46,646 nucleotides of DNA from JANRKH01 sp964351245 (GCA_964351245.1 CAYGNF010000004.1:1-46646); one strand, 5' to 3'; counted from the first letter of the stretch, positions 26,228 through 35,704 are shown. Made by a program: numbers and translations. The notes: generated by a model from the sequence alone, not told the origin.

Positions 26228-28516
26228 ATGACAGATGAGAATAAAATAGTTTCAAAAGAAGAGGCTTTGGCATTTCATAAATTATTGTCTAAGCCCGGTA
26301 AGCTTGAAATCTCTCCTACAAAACCCTTAGTGACTCAGTACGATCTTTCTCTTGCATATTCTCCAGGAGTAGCATTTCCATGTCAAGAAATTCAGAATAA
26401 TCCGGATGCTATCTATGACTATACAGCAAAAGGCAATATGGTTGCAGTTATTACAAATGGAACAGCGGTTCTTGGTCTTGGAGCTTTAGGCGCTGCGGCT
26501 TCAAAGCCTGTTATGGAAGGCAAGGCGGTGTTATTCAAAAAATTTGCAGATATTGATGGGATAGATATTGAAGTTGATACAGATGATCCTGATGAGTTCA
26601 TTAATGCTATCAAATATTTGGGAAGTTCTTGGGGCGGTATTAATCTTGAAGATATTAAAGCACCCGAATGTTTTATTATAGAAAAAAAGCTCCAAGAGCT
26701 TATGGATATACCGGTTTTTCATGATGATCAACATGGAACCGCAATTATTACCGCTGCAGCCATCATCAATGCACTTCATATTAATGGTAAAAATATAGAG
26801 GACGTCAGGCTAGTTTCCAATGGCTCCGGCGCTGCCGGTATTGCATGCACAGAATTGCTAGTGAAGCTGGGGATTAGTAGGGATAATTTAATAATGTGCG
26901 ATAAACAAGGAGTTATATATAAAGGAAGAAGCTCGGGCATGAATCCATGGAAAGAGATATATGCCATAGATACACATATGCGTACATTAGAAGAAGCAAT
27001 AGTAGGAGCTGACATATTTCTTGGTTTATCTGCAAAAGATGCAGTATCAAAAGAGATGGTAGCATCTATGGCAAAAGATCCTATCATACTTGCTATGGCA
27101 AATCCGGATCCAGAAATCTTGCCAGAAGACATAAAATCAGTAAGAAATGATGCGATAATAGCAACCGGGAGATCTGATTATAACAACCAGGTTAATAACG
27201 TAATGTGTTTTCCTTATATGTTCAGAGGAGCCCTAGATGTAAGAGCAAGGACTATAAATGAAGAAATGAAGATAGCTGCAGCAATGGCTATAGCAGATCT
27301 TGCCAGGCAGCCAGTGCCAGAAGAAGCAAGGATAGCATATAGAGGCAAGAAGATGCAATTTGGTCCTGAGTATATTATTCCAGTACCGTTTGATCCAAGA
27401 TTGATATATACAATTCCCGTTGCAGTAGCAGAAGCCGCGATAAAATCAGGCGTTGCGCGAGTGAAGAATTTTGATCTGGCGAAGTATAAAATAGAGCTTA
27501 GCGGAAGGCTTGATATGGGGTCTAATTATATGAACCTCTTATATCAAAGAGTCAAGCAAGATCCCCAGAGAATTATTTTTGCAGAAGGAGAAGAGCCAGA
27601 GGTGGTGCAAGCAGCTCTTATTATAAGGGATAATAGCTATGCAAAGCCTATTCTGGTGGGCAGAATGTCAAAAATACAGCCTATATTAGAAAAATTCGGA
27701 AAAAATACTACTTTAGATGGTATAGAAGTTATTAACGCATCTACTTGCGCCAATCTCGATGATTATATAAAATTCATATATGAAAAACTCCAAAGAAAGG
27801 GTTATTTATATAGAGATTGCAGCAGACTTGTGAAATCTGATAGAAATATTTTTGCATCATGCTTGCTTGCACTTGGAAAAGCAGATTGTATGCTTACTGG
27901 TATTACTAAGCCTTATTTTTCCACTCTTGAAGATGTATTGAAAGTAATACCGCCAAAGGAAAAACATTTAATTTTTGGGTATTCTATTTTACTTACAAAG
28001 CAAAAAGAAATTATCATCTCAGATTGCAGTGTTAATGAGCTTCCAAGCGCAAGCGATCTTGCAGATATCGCTATTCAAACTGCAGATATCGCAAAAAATA
28101 TGGGTTATGTTCCAAGAATCGCAATGCTAAGTTTTGCAAATTTCGGTAATCCAAACAAAGAAAAAGCGCAACGAGTAATAGAGGCTACTGATATCTTAAG
28201 GCAAAGAAATGTAGATTTTGAATTTGATGGTGAAATGTCTCCAGACGTAGCATTAAATGAATCACTAATGGAGTTGTATCCTTGTTGCAAACTTTCAAAG
28301 CCTGCAAATATTTTAATAATGCCTGCTCTTAATTCTGCTGTGATATCTACGAAATTATTCCAAGAGCTTGGGCGGGGTAAAGTAATTGGGCCTATTTTGA
28401 GCGGTCTTTCTAAGCCGGTACAAATATGCGCGGTAGAATCAAGCGCTGAGCAGATCATACATCTTGCTACATTTGCGGCTTATGAAGCTATGAGGGAAAA
28501 ATCCAGTAGTAAGTAA
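26228..28516 (+). CDS. maeB: NADP-dependent malic enzyme with phosphotransacetylase-like domain
   Basis: MaeB oxidatively decarboxylates malate to pyruvate. Residues 1 to about 420 hold the malic enzyme: LAYSPGVAFPC, NGTAVLGLG, FHDDQHGTAIITAAA with metal and substrate ligands, and GSGAAGIACTEL (NADP site). Residues about 430-762 form a phosphate-acetyltransferase domain (RIIFAEGEEPEV, then PVLSGLSKPV-like sequence), thought in this family to be regulatory by acetyl-CoA rather than catalytic. An upstream ATG at 26210 is in frame, but AAGGAG at 26216-26221 sits 6 bases before ATG26228, which decides the start. Confidence 0.95.
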   Translation: MTDENKIVSKEEALAFHKLLSKPGKLEISPTKPLVTQYDLSLAYSPGVAFPCQEIQNNPDAIYDYTAKGNMVAVITNGTAVLGLGALGAAASKPVMEGKAVLFKKFADIDGIDIEVDTDDPDEFINAIKYLGSSWGGINLEDIKAPECFIIEKKLQELMDIPVFHDDQHGTAIITAAAIINALHINGKNIEDVRLVSNGSGAAGIACTELLVKLGISRDNLIMCDKQGVIYKGRSSGMNPWKEIYAIDTHMRTLEEAIVGADIFLGLSAKDAVSKEMVASMAKDPIILAMANPDPEILPEDIKSVRNDAIIATGRSDYNNQVNNVMCFPYMFRGALDVRARTINEEMKIAAAMAIADLARQPVPEEARIAYRGKKMQFGPEYIIPVPFDPRLIYTIPVAVAEAAIKSGVARVKNFDLAKYKIELSGRLDMGSNYMNLLYQRVKQDPQRIIFAEGEEPEVVQAALIIRDNSYAKPILVGRMSKIQPILEKFGKNTTLDGIEVINASTCANLDDYIKFIYEKLQRKGYLYRDCSRLVKSDRNIFASCLLALGKADCMLTGITKPYFSTLEDVLKVIPPKEKHLIFGYSILLTKQKEIIISDCSVNELPSASDLADIAIQTADIAKNMGYVPRIAMLSFANFGNPNKEKAQRVIEATDILRQRNVDFEFDGEMSPDVALNESLMELYPCCKLSKPANILIMPALNSAVISTKLFQELGRGKVIGPILSGLSKPVQICAVESSAEQIIHLATFAAYEAMREKSSSK

Positions 28517-28600
28517 TCCAACAAAGTATCTTTCGGGCAACAAAATCATAGATCTTGCAGTTAAAATACATGTATTAATCTCCTTATTTAAAATAGTTTT

Positions 28601-28628
28601 TTGTTATATAAGTATATTCTAATATAAT
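28601..28628 (+). promoter_or_regulatory. Promoter upstream of the Ulp1-like gene
   Basis: TTGTTA (28601-28606) and a perfect TATAAT (28623-28628) are separated by 16 bases. The predicted start is near 28635, leaving a leader of about 30 bases before ATG28667. This suggests the effector-like gene is transcribed on its own rather than from maeB. Confidence 0.5.
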
Positions 28629-28666
28629 TTAAATTATATAGAGCATTCATTAAGGCAAGTTGTACG

Positions 28667-31105
28667 ATGGCAAAAAATGGGGATGAAGATCAAGGAACCA
28701 AAGATGAACTTAGCAGTATTTTTGCAACTCTTGATTTGGGAACTCTTTCTAGTCCAGAGGCTGTGTTTCTTGAAAAAGTAAAAGAAAGAGTGCCAGAAGA
28801 TCCTAACTTCCAATTACCCAATGACGAGTTTATTCTTGAGCATTTTAATGCAAGCAAAAAAGACATAATAGAAGAGCGTAAGAAGCGTGGAGGGCAAATT
28901 GCAACAAGCAAGCAGTTTTACGAAGGTCAAGATATAAGAGATTTAGTTGGTCTAAAATTACAGCAAGCAAAACTAAATAATTATTTTCTTGAGACAAGTA
29001 TAAATCATGGCAATTTTAGCAAGAATATAGCTACTGCTACTCAAGAAGCTAATAAAAGAAGAGTCCCCTCTTTAATTGCATTAAATATAAAGAATAACCA
29101 CTGGACAGCTATGGCAATAATGCCTGCAATAGATGATAAGCCGCCCAGGATAATATTTCAAGATTCTTTTGGTAAGGCATTAGATGCTTATACAGATATT
29201 AAGATTTTTAAAGATAATAATTATGAAATCCTAAATATCCAAGCGGGTATTCAAAAGGATCCCGCAAGAGATCAAGATGTAGATTCTTGTGGGGCATTTA
29301 CCGTTGAGGCTCTGAACTTATTTGCGAACAAGCAGGATTTTAATGATCTAGATGTAGTGACAATACGGCGAGAGATAGAAAAACACAATGATGAGCATAA
29401 TACAGATCAAGAATCATACAGAATAATTCATACAAACACGCTAAAAGATAGCTATAATCAAATCGCTCAAGAAACAGAGGAGATACAAGAAACACTAAGT
29501 GCGCCGGCGCCAGACTTAAATTCTTTCTTTAGCGAGTTTGTTATTAAGTCTATTAATACTGATAATGATAATACAACAACACAAGAAGCACAAAAAGATG
29601 AAAATAAACATTTTGTACGTCTGAGAAATGCGCTATTTTTATCCACCAAAGAATCTATGGCTTTCAAGGGTGTAAAGCCAGAAGCAGGGGTAAATGATGC
29701 AGGTCTTGCTGTTAAAACTTATAGCAAGATAGAATCGGGAGAAGAAAAATTAAAGGTTACATTAACAGAGATGCCCCCTATTAGCTCAGCTGCATTCACA
29801 AATATTCGTAATGTTGACGTGAATGTAGAAAAAGGGCCGGCAAAAGTCAGGTTAGTTCCTTGTGGTGCAGATGGTAAAAAACTCAAAAAATTCGGATTTG
29901 ACTTGAGGTTTGATGCAAGCGGCAAACTGGGCTCATCTCAGCCAGATATCAGGCTTGCTAAATTTGATGGCGAAGTTGCATATATTGAGCAAGAGGGCTA
30001 TGGGAAAATTGCACTACCATTAAACCGCGCCCAAGTGCTTGAATATCAAAAACAACTAGAGGCAAATAAACCCCAAATTAAGAGTAATATCGCCGAGGAA
30101 TATAAAAAATGGCAAGATGGTCTTATAATCTCATCAAGAAATAATGTAAACACCATTAATCCTAAAGATGTCCATAGAGCGGTATTAAGAGAGTTGATTA
30201 ATACTACTGATAATAATATAAAAAATAATGTAGTAATATCAGATAAGATGTCAATCAATTTGACTAATGATCAATTAGAAGCATACAGAATAATTGCCGG
30301 AGAGATCTTAAAATCAAAAGAATATGAAGCAGATCGAGAGAAAGTAATTAATCAATATGCATCAACAAAGTGCGGTCATATAACACTCCAAGAATCAGCT
30401 CAGGAAGATCAAAATCAAAAATCAGATCAAAATGCACAGGAAAATACTAAAGATCTAAATCGTCATAAAGCAATAGCTGATCTTAAAAAGGCAATTCATG
30501 AGTTTGTGGATAATCCTAGCGAACATACTCAAGATGAAATTAATGAGGCAAAGAAGGAGTTTGTGAAGCATGAGGGATCACTAGCTTATATTAATAATCT
30601 TGAGAAGGAGGTTGCAGCATCTGTACAAGGAGTGCTTATTTATAAAGCTGCTGAGAATGGATTGCATGACCCATCTTATAGCGCGTTAACAGCAAAAATT
30701 TCAGAAGGCTTTCAGTATGATACTGGCAAAAATTCTGGAGAAGATGCATTTAAAGTTGCAGCATCTTTATCTTCTGCTCAGGAATACATAGATAATGCAA
30801 ATAATGGCGATAAACTTAATGGATCTTTTAGGGAATCTGCAATAAGAAACATAATGATCCATACTCATGTTACTGAAGATCCAGATAAGCTATTATCAGA
30901 TTTATCATCTACTTCTAAGAAAGAGATATCTGAGTCAATTCTTAATAATGAATCTGTTAATCCCGAGATCAAAAAGAAAGTAGAAAATATGGGGCAGAGC
31001 CCGCGCAAAAAGGAGAAAGTATCATCTAGTCCTAAGCCTGTTCATGCCCCAGGATCTCCGCGTCCTTCTTCCTCGCCAAAATCACGAAAGCCTTATGGGC
31101 GCTAA
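28667..31105 (+). CDS. Ulp1/C48-like cysteine protease, candidate secreted effector
   Basis: An 812-residue protein whose N-terminal third looks like a CE-clan (Ulp1/SENP/ElaD-type) deubiquitinase or deSUMOylase. The expected ordered catalytic residues are visible: His145 in NNHWTAM, Asp166 in IIFQDSFG, Gln203 in RDQDVDSCGAF and nucleophile Cys208, with Gln five residues before Cys as in Ulp1. No signal peptide or transmembrane helix is seen. The middle (about 280-500) is unrecognised, possibly a targeting domain. The region 560-760 is rich in charged helices. The C-terminal 45 residues are Ser/Pro/Lys-rich and basic (SSPKPVHAPGSPRPSS), as found in many type IV effectors. It has its own promoter. 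The protease assignment is good; secretion and host targets are inferred. Confidence 0.75.
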   Translation: MAKNGDEDQGTKDELSSIFATLDLGTLSSPEAVFLEKVKERVPEDPNFQLPNDEFILEHFNASKKDIIEERKKRGGQIATSKQFYEGQDIRDLVGLKLQQAKLNNYFLETSINHGNFSKNIATATQEANKRRVPSLIALNIKNNHWTAMAIMPAIDDKPPRIIFQDSFGKALDAYTDIKIFKDNNYEILNIQAGIQKDPARDQDVDSCGAFTVEALNLFANKQDFNDLDVVTIRREIEKHNDEHNTDQESYRIIHTNTLKDSYNQIAQETEEIQETLSAPAPDLNSFFSEFVIKSINTDNDNTTTQEAQKDENKHFVRLRNALFLSTKESMAFKGVKPEAGVNDAGLAVKTYSKIESGEEKLKVTLTEMPPISSAAFTNIRNVDVNVEKGPAKVRLVPCGADGKKLKKFGFDLRFDASGKLGSSQPDIRLAKFDGEVAYIEQEGYGKIALPLNRAQVLEYQKQLEANKPQIKSNIAEEYKKWQDGLIISSRNNVNTINPKDVHRAVLRELINTTDNNIKNNVVISDKMSINLTNDQLEAYRIIAGEILKSKEYEADREKVINQYASTKCGHITLQESAQEDQNQKSDQNAQENTKDLNRHKAIADLKKAIHEFVDNPSEHTQDEINEAKKEFVKHEGSLAYINNLEKEVAASVQGVLIYKAAENGLHDPSYSALTAKISEGFQYDTGKNSGEDAFKVAASLSSAQEYIDNANNGDKLNGSFRESAIRNIMIHTHVTEDPDKLLSDLSSTSKKEISESILNNESVNPEIKKKVENMGQSPRKKEKVSSSPKPVHAPGSPRPSSSPKSRKPYGR

Positions 31106-31142
31106 TTTTAGGCCTCTAACACAAAATAACTAGGAGGCGTTT

Positions 31143-31925
31143 ATGTTAAAAGGGAAAAATGCAATAATTACTGGCTCTACTAGTGGGATCGGGCTTGCAA
31201 TTGCAAGGAGCCTTGCAGGGCTTGGAGCAAATGTGATATTAGATGGTTTTGGCCCAAAAGAAGAGATAGACAATATCCTAGAATCAATCAAAAAAGAATT
31301 CCAGGTTGAAGCTATTTTTTCAGATGCTGATATGAAAGATGTAGCGCAGATAAGAAAAATGATAGATGAGTGTCTAGAGAGATTTGGTACCATAGATATA
31401 TTGGTCAATAATGCTGGCATTCAATATACTTCTCCGGTGCAAGACTTTCCCGATGATAAATGGGATGATATTATAGCTATAAATTTAACATCAGCATTTT
31501 ATACAATAAAAGCTGCATTACCTCACATGTATAAAAACAAATTTGGTAGAATAGTAAATATTTCATCAGCTCATGGACTTGTAGCATCTATTAATAAATC
31601 AGCCTATGTTGCAGCAAAGCATGGAATCAATGGCCTGACTAAAGCCGTTGCTTTGGAGGCTGCGGAGTCTGGCATTACTTGTAATAGTATATGTCCAGGA
31701 TGGGTACTTACTCCTCTGGTACAAAAGCAGATAGAAAATATGGCTAGTAGTGAAAAAATTAGCTTAGAAGAGGCAAAAAATAAGCTATTAAGCCAGAAAC
31801 AGCCTGATAGAAAATTTGTCAAGCCAGAAGATATAGGCGCTTTAGTATGTTTTTTATGCGGACCACACGGAGATGCTATGACCGGAGAAATAATTAGCAT
31901 TGATGGTGGATGGACTGCTTGCTAA
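31143..31925 (+). CDS. D-3-hydroxybutyrate dehydrogenase (SDR family)
   Basis: A 260-residue short-chain dehydrogenase. It has the cofactor motif TGSTSGIGLAIA, NNAGIQ, catalytic Ser in VNISSAHGL, and YVAAKHG with catalytic Tyr/Lys. The downstream stretch SICPGWVLTPLVQKQIE closely follows the 3-hydroxybutyrate dehydrogenase (BdhA/PhbH) pattern, including the substrate-side Q and W. It would interconvert 3-hydroxybutyrate and acetoacetate with NAD. A strong Shine-Dalgarno (AGGAGG) lies 5 bases before ATG31143. It converges on thyX with only 2 bases between the stops. Confidence 0.87.
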   Translation: MLKGKNAIITGSTSGIGLAIARSLAGLGANVILDGFGPKEEIDNILESIKKEFQVEAIFSDADMKDVAQIRKMIDECLERFGTIDILVNNAGIQYTSPVQDFPDDKWDDIIAINLTSAFYTIKAALPHMYKNKFGRIVNISSAHGLVASINKSAYVAAKHGINGLTKAVALEAAESGITCNSICPGWVLTPLVQKQIENMASSEKISLEEAKNKLLSQKQPDRKFVKPEDIGALVCFLCGPHGDAMTGEIISIDGGWTAC

Positions 31926-31927
31926 CC

Positions 31928-32869
31928 CTATCTATTGTTTTCTAGCATTGATTGTAACTCGAGCCACTCTCGCTTAGTTAAATTGCTATTTTCTTGCTCT
32001 ACTTTTTCTCCGTTTATCATTCTTCTAATGACAGATAGACCAGATTTAGAAATTAATGCCGCATCTTTTCTGTATTCCAAGAATGCTGCATAAGTCACAG
32101 GGACCCAGCGCTTTACTATCTCTAAAATTGCGTCCGCATATAGTCTTATTTCTAATTGCGCGTGGGGATCAGCTCTGAGAGCTAGAAAATGTAATAAATT
32201 ATGTAGATTAATTTTCCAGTACCATTCAGTGTAATGATTTAGCGTTAGATTCATTCTAGCAAGCTCTCTAGTGATGCCTATTTTAGATTCGTCTAATACA
32301 TTACCCTCTTCATCATGATTCATCATTTGCATATAATTATCGTAACAACGCGATGCATCTTCCTTTAAAGTGCGTAATACTTGAGCAGATTCTTCTGAGC
32401 TTAATGCATCTCCTCTACCTTGCTTATTAGTAGAGGATTGCGATGCTAAATCTGAAACTGCAGGAATATAGAAGTCCCCACTCATTACAGAATATCTTGC
32501 AGAATATTCATTGACACTTGCAGTTCTGTGTCTGATCCACTGCCTTGCAATAAAAATAGGCAACTTAATATGGAGCTTAATGTCGCACATTTCAAATGGA
32601 GTAGTATGCCTATGCCTCATTAAATAATTAATCAGCCCTACATCTTGATTTATTTGCTTAGTTCCTTTGCCGTAAGAGACTCTGGCGGCCTGGACTATTG
32701 AAGCATCATCTCCCATATAATCTATTACTCTTACAAAGCCATGATCTAGCACAGAGAAAGGTTTGTATAAAATCTCTTCGATTGTTTCTACTGTTGGACG
32801 TTTTGTATTGTTTTTTATTTGTAGAACTTCTTCTATTTCCTGAGCTTTAATCTGCTGTTGATTGTTCAT
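31928..32869 (-). CDS. thyX: Flavin-dependent thymidylate synthase
   Basis: ThyX makes dTMP from dUMP using FAD, NADPH and methylenetetrahydrofolate. The 313-residue protein carries the ThyX signature RHRTASVNEYSARYS (residues 113-127), the RHRxxSxNExSxR motif. MRHRHTTPFE upstream and the C-terminal LRADPHAQLEIRLYA with flavin/dUMP-binding residues are also present. ThyX in place of ThyA is common in Rickettsiales. The start overlaps the end of mlaC by 23 bases. Confidence 0.96.
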   Translation of the reverse strand: MNNQQQIKAQEIEEVLQIKNNTKRPTVETIEEILYKPFSVLDHGFVRVIDYMGDDASIVQAARVSYGKGTKQINQDVGLINYLMRHRHTTPFEMCDIKLHIKLPIFIARQWIRHRTASVNEYSARYSVMSGDFYIPAVSDLASQSSTNKQGRGDALSSEESAQVLRTLKEDASRCYDNYMQMMNHDEEGNVLDESKIGITRELARMNLTLNHYTEWYWKINLHNLLHFLALRADPHAQLEIRLYADAILEIVKRWVPVTYAAFLEYRKDAALISKSGLSVIRRMINGEKVEQENSNLTKREWLELQSMLENNR

Positions 32870-33464
32870 TATCTTTATCTAAACTACTTATTTTTGCCTT
32901 TAAGTCACTAACCAAACCTTCAAAACCTAAATGACTTATTATACTAGAGAATTCAGCTTGGTTTGAGTTGAGTAGACTAATACCTTCTGCTATTATATCA
33001 AATACTTTAAATTCGTTATTGTCAAATTTTCTTATAGCATAGTCTATTTTTAAGGGATCCATACCTGTAGAATTCAGAGTAGTTTTTACTATACACTCAT
33101 CATCGCTAATATTAGATTGATTCAGTATTTTGACTGTATGAGTCGGTTTGTAAAATTTGATGGCTTTACTGTAAGATTTGATGACGAACTCGGTGTAGTG
33201 TGTAGTAAAGAGCTCAATTTGCTCAGGAGAAAGAGTTCTTCTGTATTTTCCAAGAACAAATTTAGACATCCATTTTGAGTCTAAGTTTTTTGACATTAAG
33301 TCCTGGGATAAAGCAATTTTTTGACCCGGCGTAGTTTTTTGATCCTTTAGTATAGATAAAGTTGTCTGAAGTAGCTTTTGTACATATTGACTAACATGCG
33401 TATCTCCTAATGCACCTTGAGTCATTGATAACAACAAAATAAAAACCGCAACTCTATTTATCAC
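32847..33464 (-). CDS. mlaC: Phospholipid transport periplasmic protein MlaC (Ttg2D family)
   Basis: MlaC shuttles phospholipids between the inner-membrane MlaFEDB complex and the outer membrane. The 205-residue protein starts with a signal peptide (VAVFILLLSMTQGALG) and has the Ttg2D-family core: WMSKFVLGKYRRTLSPEQIELFTTHYTEFVIKSYSKAI, then IDYAIRKFDNNEFKVFDIIAEGISLL. Only this component is present here; mlaD/E/F are elsewhere if present. It is co-directional with thyX and overlaps it. A GGATCC-flanked GGAG lies just upstream of the start. Confidence 0.9.
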   Translation of the reverse strand: MINRVAVFILLLSMTQGALGDTHVSQYVQKLLQTTLSILKDQKTTPGQKIALSQDLMSKNLDSKWMSKFVLGKYRRTLSPEQIELFTTHYTEFVIKSYSKAIKFYKPTHTVKILNQSNISDDECIVKTTLNSTGMDPLKIDYAIRKFDNNEFKVFDIIAEGISLLNSNQAEFSSIISHLGFEGLVSDLKAKISSLDKDNEQSTAD

Positions 33465-33561
33465 TGGATCCTCCTTTATTTATACATAATTATTATAAAA
33501 GCTTTTACAGTAATGCATTATTTGCTTATTTTGCGTTTAAAAAGCTTTGCTATTTTAAAGA

Positions 33562-33611
33562 TAGCATTAAAAAAGTGCTAATGCTAGAAAAAAATAACTC
33601 CAGGATGGGAG
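33562..33611 (-). terminator. Probable terminator of the tRNA-Asp gene
   Basis: Reading in the tRNA direction, a short CTCC/GGAG hairpin (33611-33598) is followed by a run of seven T (33594-33588). A perfect 8-base inverted repeat TAGCATTA/TAATGCTA (33586-33579 and 33569-33562) comes next. The first stem is short but the T-run is clear. The rest of the gap down to mlaC shows nothing more. Confidence 0.4.
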
Positions 33612-33624
33612 ATAGCAATTGGGG

Positions 33625-33701
33625 TGGCGGGAGTGACGGGACTCGAACCCGCGACCTCCTGCGTGACAGGCAGGCGCTCTAACCAACTGAGCTACACCCC
33701 C
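33625..33701 (-). tRNA. tRNA-Asp (GTC)
   Basis: A 77-base cloverleaf including an encoded CCA end (33627-33625). The 7-base acceptor stem GGGGGTG pairs with CACTCCC, with one G-U pair. The D-arm is TAGCTCAGTTGGTTAGAGC and the anticodon loop CTGTCAC gives anticodon GTC. The T-arm contains GGTTCGAGTCC. It stands alone between mlaC and trxA on the minus strand. Acceptor identity follows from the anticodon and the discriminator G. Confidence 0.96.
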
Positions 33702-33714
33702 ATAGATTTCTTGC

Positions 33715-33743
33715 ATAATATAGCCCATGTTGCCAAAAAGCAA
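33715..33743 (-). promoter_or_regulatory. Promoter of tRNA-Asp
   Basis: On the minus strand, TTGCTT (33743-33738) and TATTAT (33720-33715) are separated by 17 bases. The start would lie about 7 bases before the mature tRNA 5' end at 33701, giving a very short leader. Confidence 0.45.
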
Positions 33744-33807
33744 GAAAATTATATTACAATGACGTTATTTTGTCAGTATAATGACTCATTGATTCATTGA
33801 TAAATGA

Positions 33808-33835
33808 TTGATATTTCGAGAGAGAGTGCTATATT
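33808..33835 (+). promoter_or_regulatory. Promoter of trxA
   Basis: TTGATA (33808-33813) and TATATT (33830-33835) are separated by 16 bases. The expected start is near 33842, leaving about 19 bases of leader before ATG33861. This promoter could also serve the ABC transporter genes that follow trxA closely. Confidence 0.45.
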
Positions 33836-33860
33836 GCTCTAAACTAATCCAGAGCTCAGT

Positions 33861-34178
33861 ATGTCAACCCAAGTCACCGATGAAACTTTTGAAAAAATAG
33901 TATTACAATCCGATATTCCCGTTTTAGTAGATTTTTGGGCAGAATGGTGCGGTCCATGTAGAATGCTCGGGCCAATTTTAGATTCTGTTGCAGAGGAGTA
34001 TGCTGACAAAATTCACATAGTTAAAATGAATATTGATGAAAATCCAAAAGCCCCATCTTCTATGGGTATTAAAAGCATTCCAACAATGATGATTTTTAAG
34101 AATGGTGAATTACTGGATACAAAAATTGGCGTGATACAAAAACCAGATCTAAAGTCCTGGATAGAGACATCAATATAA
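33861..34178 (+). CDS. trxA: Thioredoxin
   Basis: A 105-residue cytosolic thiol-disulfide oxidoreductase. The active site is WCGPC with Cys30 and Cys33, preceded by LVDFWAEW. The cis-proline is in IKSIPTMMIFKNGE. Length and sequence match canonical Trx1. It has its own promoter, and only 9 bases separate it from the ABC ATPase gene, so read-through is likely. Confidence 0.97.
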   Translation: MSTQVTDETFEKIVLQSDIPVLVDFWAEWCGPCRMLGPILDSVAEEYADKIHIVKMNIDENPKAPSSMGIKSIPTMMIFKNGELLDTKIGVIQKPDLKSWIETSI

Positions 34179-34187
34179 TATGCCAAT

Positions 34188-34928
34188 ATGTCTGAAATAT
34201 ATATTAAGATGCAAAACTGCAGTGTTACTGGCATCAATACCTATAAAAGAGCCCAGGGAATAAAGCATTTTTTTCTTGGTAAAGGAGATTTACCCTCTTT
34301 TTCTGTTCCTATTTTAAAAAACATCACTTTAGAAATTCGCGAAGGAGAAAGAGTGGGATTTGTGGGTCGCAACGGATCCGGTAAAAGCTCTATTCTAAAA
34401 GTTATTGCTGGTATATATCCACCTCAGTCTGGAACAATTGAGGTAAGCGGCACAGTCGGAGCGATGATAGAGATGGGTCTAGGATTTGAGTGTGAAATGA
34501 CTGGTAGACAGAACATAAGATTGTTGATGGTGTATGGAGGGATGATAGATGTATACAACAAGGAAACTGAAAACAAAATAATAGAATTTTCCGAACTCGG
34601 CGCAAAAATTGATTGGCCAGTAAAATCATATAGTTCTGGTATGATATCTCGTTTAGCTTTTGCTACTAATTTATTTAATAGTAGGCAAATACTTTTATTG
34701 GATGAAGTTTTTGCAACAGGAGATCAGCATTTTGTTAAGAAGTCTATGAAGGCAATGACTAGTAAATTTCTTGCAGCTCCTATATCAGTCATCGTAAGTC
34801 ATCAGAGAGAGTTGCTAGAACAATTATGCACTCGTGCATATCTCATTGAAGGCGGTGAAATTATAGATGAAGATACTCCGCAGAAAATCCTTAATACCTT
34901 TAGCAAACTAGACTCAGACTACATATAA
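34188..34928 (+). CDS. ABC transporter ATP-binding protein, polysaccharide export (Wzt/KpsT-like)
   Basis: A 246-residue nucleotide-binding subunit that drives export of a surface glycan. Walker A is GRNGSGKS (residues 60-67). The Q-loop region and the Wzt/TagH-specific segment GAMIEMGLGFECEMTGRQNI follow, then the signature SYSSGMISRLAFAT and Walker B ILLLDEVFATGD. There is no C-terminal carbohydrate-binding extension as in long Wzt proteins, so it resembles KpsT/RfbB-type ATPases. It overlaps the permease gene by 1 base (TAATG). Confidence 0.92.
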   Translation: MSEIYIKMQNCSVTGINTYKRAQGIKHFFLGKGDLPSFSVPILKNITLEIREGERVGFVGRNGSGKSSILKVIAGIYPPQSGTIEVSGTVGAMIEMGLGFECEMTGRQNIRLLMVYGGMIDVYNKETENKIIEFSELGAKIDWPVKSYSSGMISRLAFATNLFNSRQILLLDEVFATGDQHFVKKSMKAMTSKFLAAPISVIVSHQRELLEQLCTRAYLIEGGEIIDEDTPQKILNTFSKLDSDYI

Positions 34929-35704
34929 TGTTTTACATATTTTTTAGACCTTCTTATTGGCGCTCTATTTTTATACTTGCAGAAGCATCAATTGCCAGGC
35001 AGCATAAAAATTCATTCTTGGGATCTATGTGGGGGGTTGCACAGCCTTGCATCCATATCATTACTATATCATATGTATTTAGCTTTTTGTTAAAGCAGCC
35101 AAGTTACACTATGATAAGCAATTTAGTTGCAGGCCTTACTTTGTGGCATTTCTTATTCAATGCTAGTGTAGGTGCTACAAAATCTTTAATTGATAGAGGA
35201 GGGGCTCTAAGGAAAGTTTATATATCAAAAACCATATTGCCGATAGTAGATGTATTAGTGCATCTTTATACTTTTGCATATTCTTTTGTGACAATGTATT
35301 TTGTATTTGTACTTATGTATCCAGAAAATTTTAGCCTTAGTATATTATATACACCTATTGCAATTTTGCCCGCAGTGATCTCTATGATTTCAGTTGGAGT
35401 AGCTCTTGCTTATATTACTCCTTATATAATGGATCTGACTCAGATCATCTCTGTCATTTTAGGTACACTTTATTGGAGCCTGCCTATAATATATCCGTAC
35501 GAAATGATACCACCCCAAAAAAGATGGCTATTTGAGATAAACCCTCTTTTCCATTTAATGCGCCCACTACAAGTTTTAGTCTTAGAGGGAAGGCTCCCTT
35601 GCATATTGGTGATAATGAAGTCTATTCTTGTGATGATTACTAGCATTATCATATCTTACTTTATTGTCAGGCGCATCAGCAAGAATGTAATTTATTATCT
35701 ATGA
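34928..35704 (+). CDS. ABC-2 type permease, polysaccharide export (Wzm/KpsM-like)
   Basis: A 258-residue membrane subunit with about six transmembrane helices. The N-terminal RQHKNSFLGSMWGVAQPCIH is the RxxxxxxLG.LW...P motif of ABC-2 polysaccharide permeases. The late INPLFHLMRPLQ is the family's NP...(I/L).. motif. It pairs with the ATPase just upstream. The substrate is unknown; lipid-linked O-antigen-like glycan is the usual one. It overlaps the flavoprotein gene by 4 bases (35701-35704). Confidence 0.92.
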   Translation: MFYIFFRPSYWRSIFILAEASIARQHKNSFLGSMWGVAQPCIHIITISYVFSFLLKQPSYTMISNLVAGLTLWHFLFNASVGATKSLIDRGGALRKVYISKTILPIVDVLVHLYTFAYSFVTMYFVFVLMYPENFSLSILYTPIAILPAVISMISVGVALAYITPYIMDLTQIISVILGTLYWSLPIIYPYEMIPPQKRWLFEINPLFHLMRPLQVLVLEGRLPCILVIMKSILVMITSIIISYFIVRRISKNVIYYL

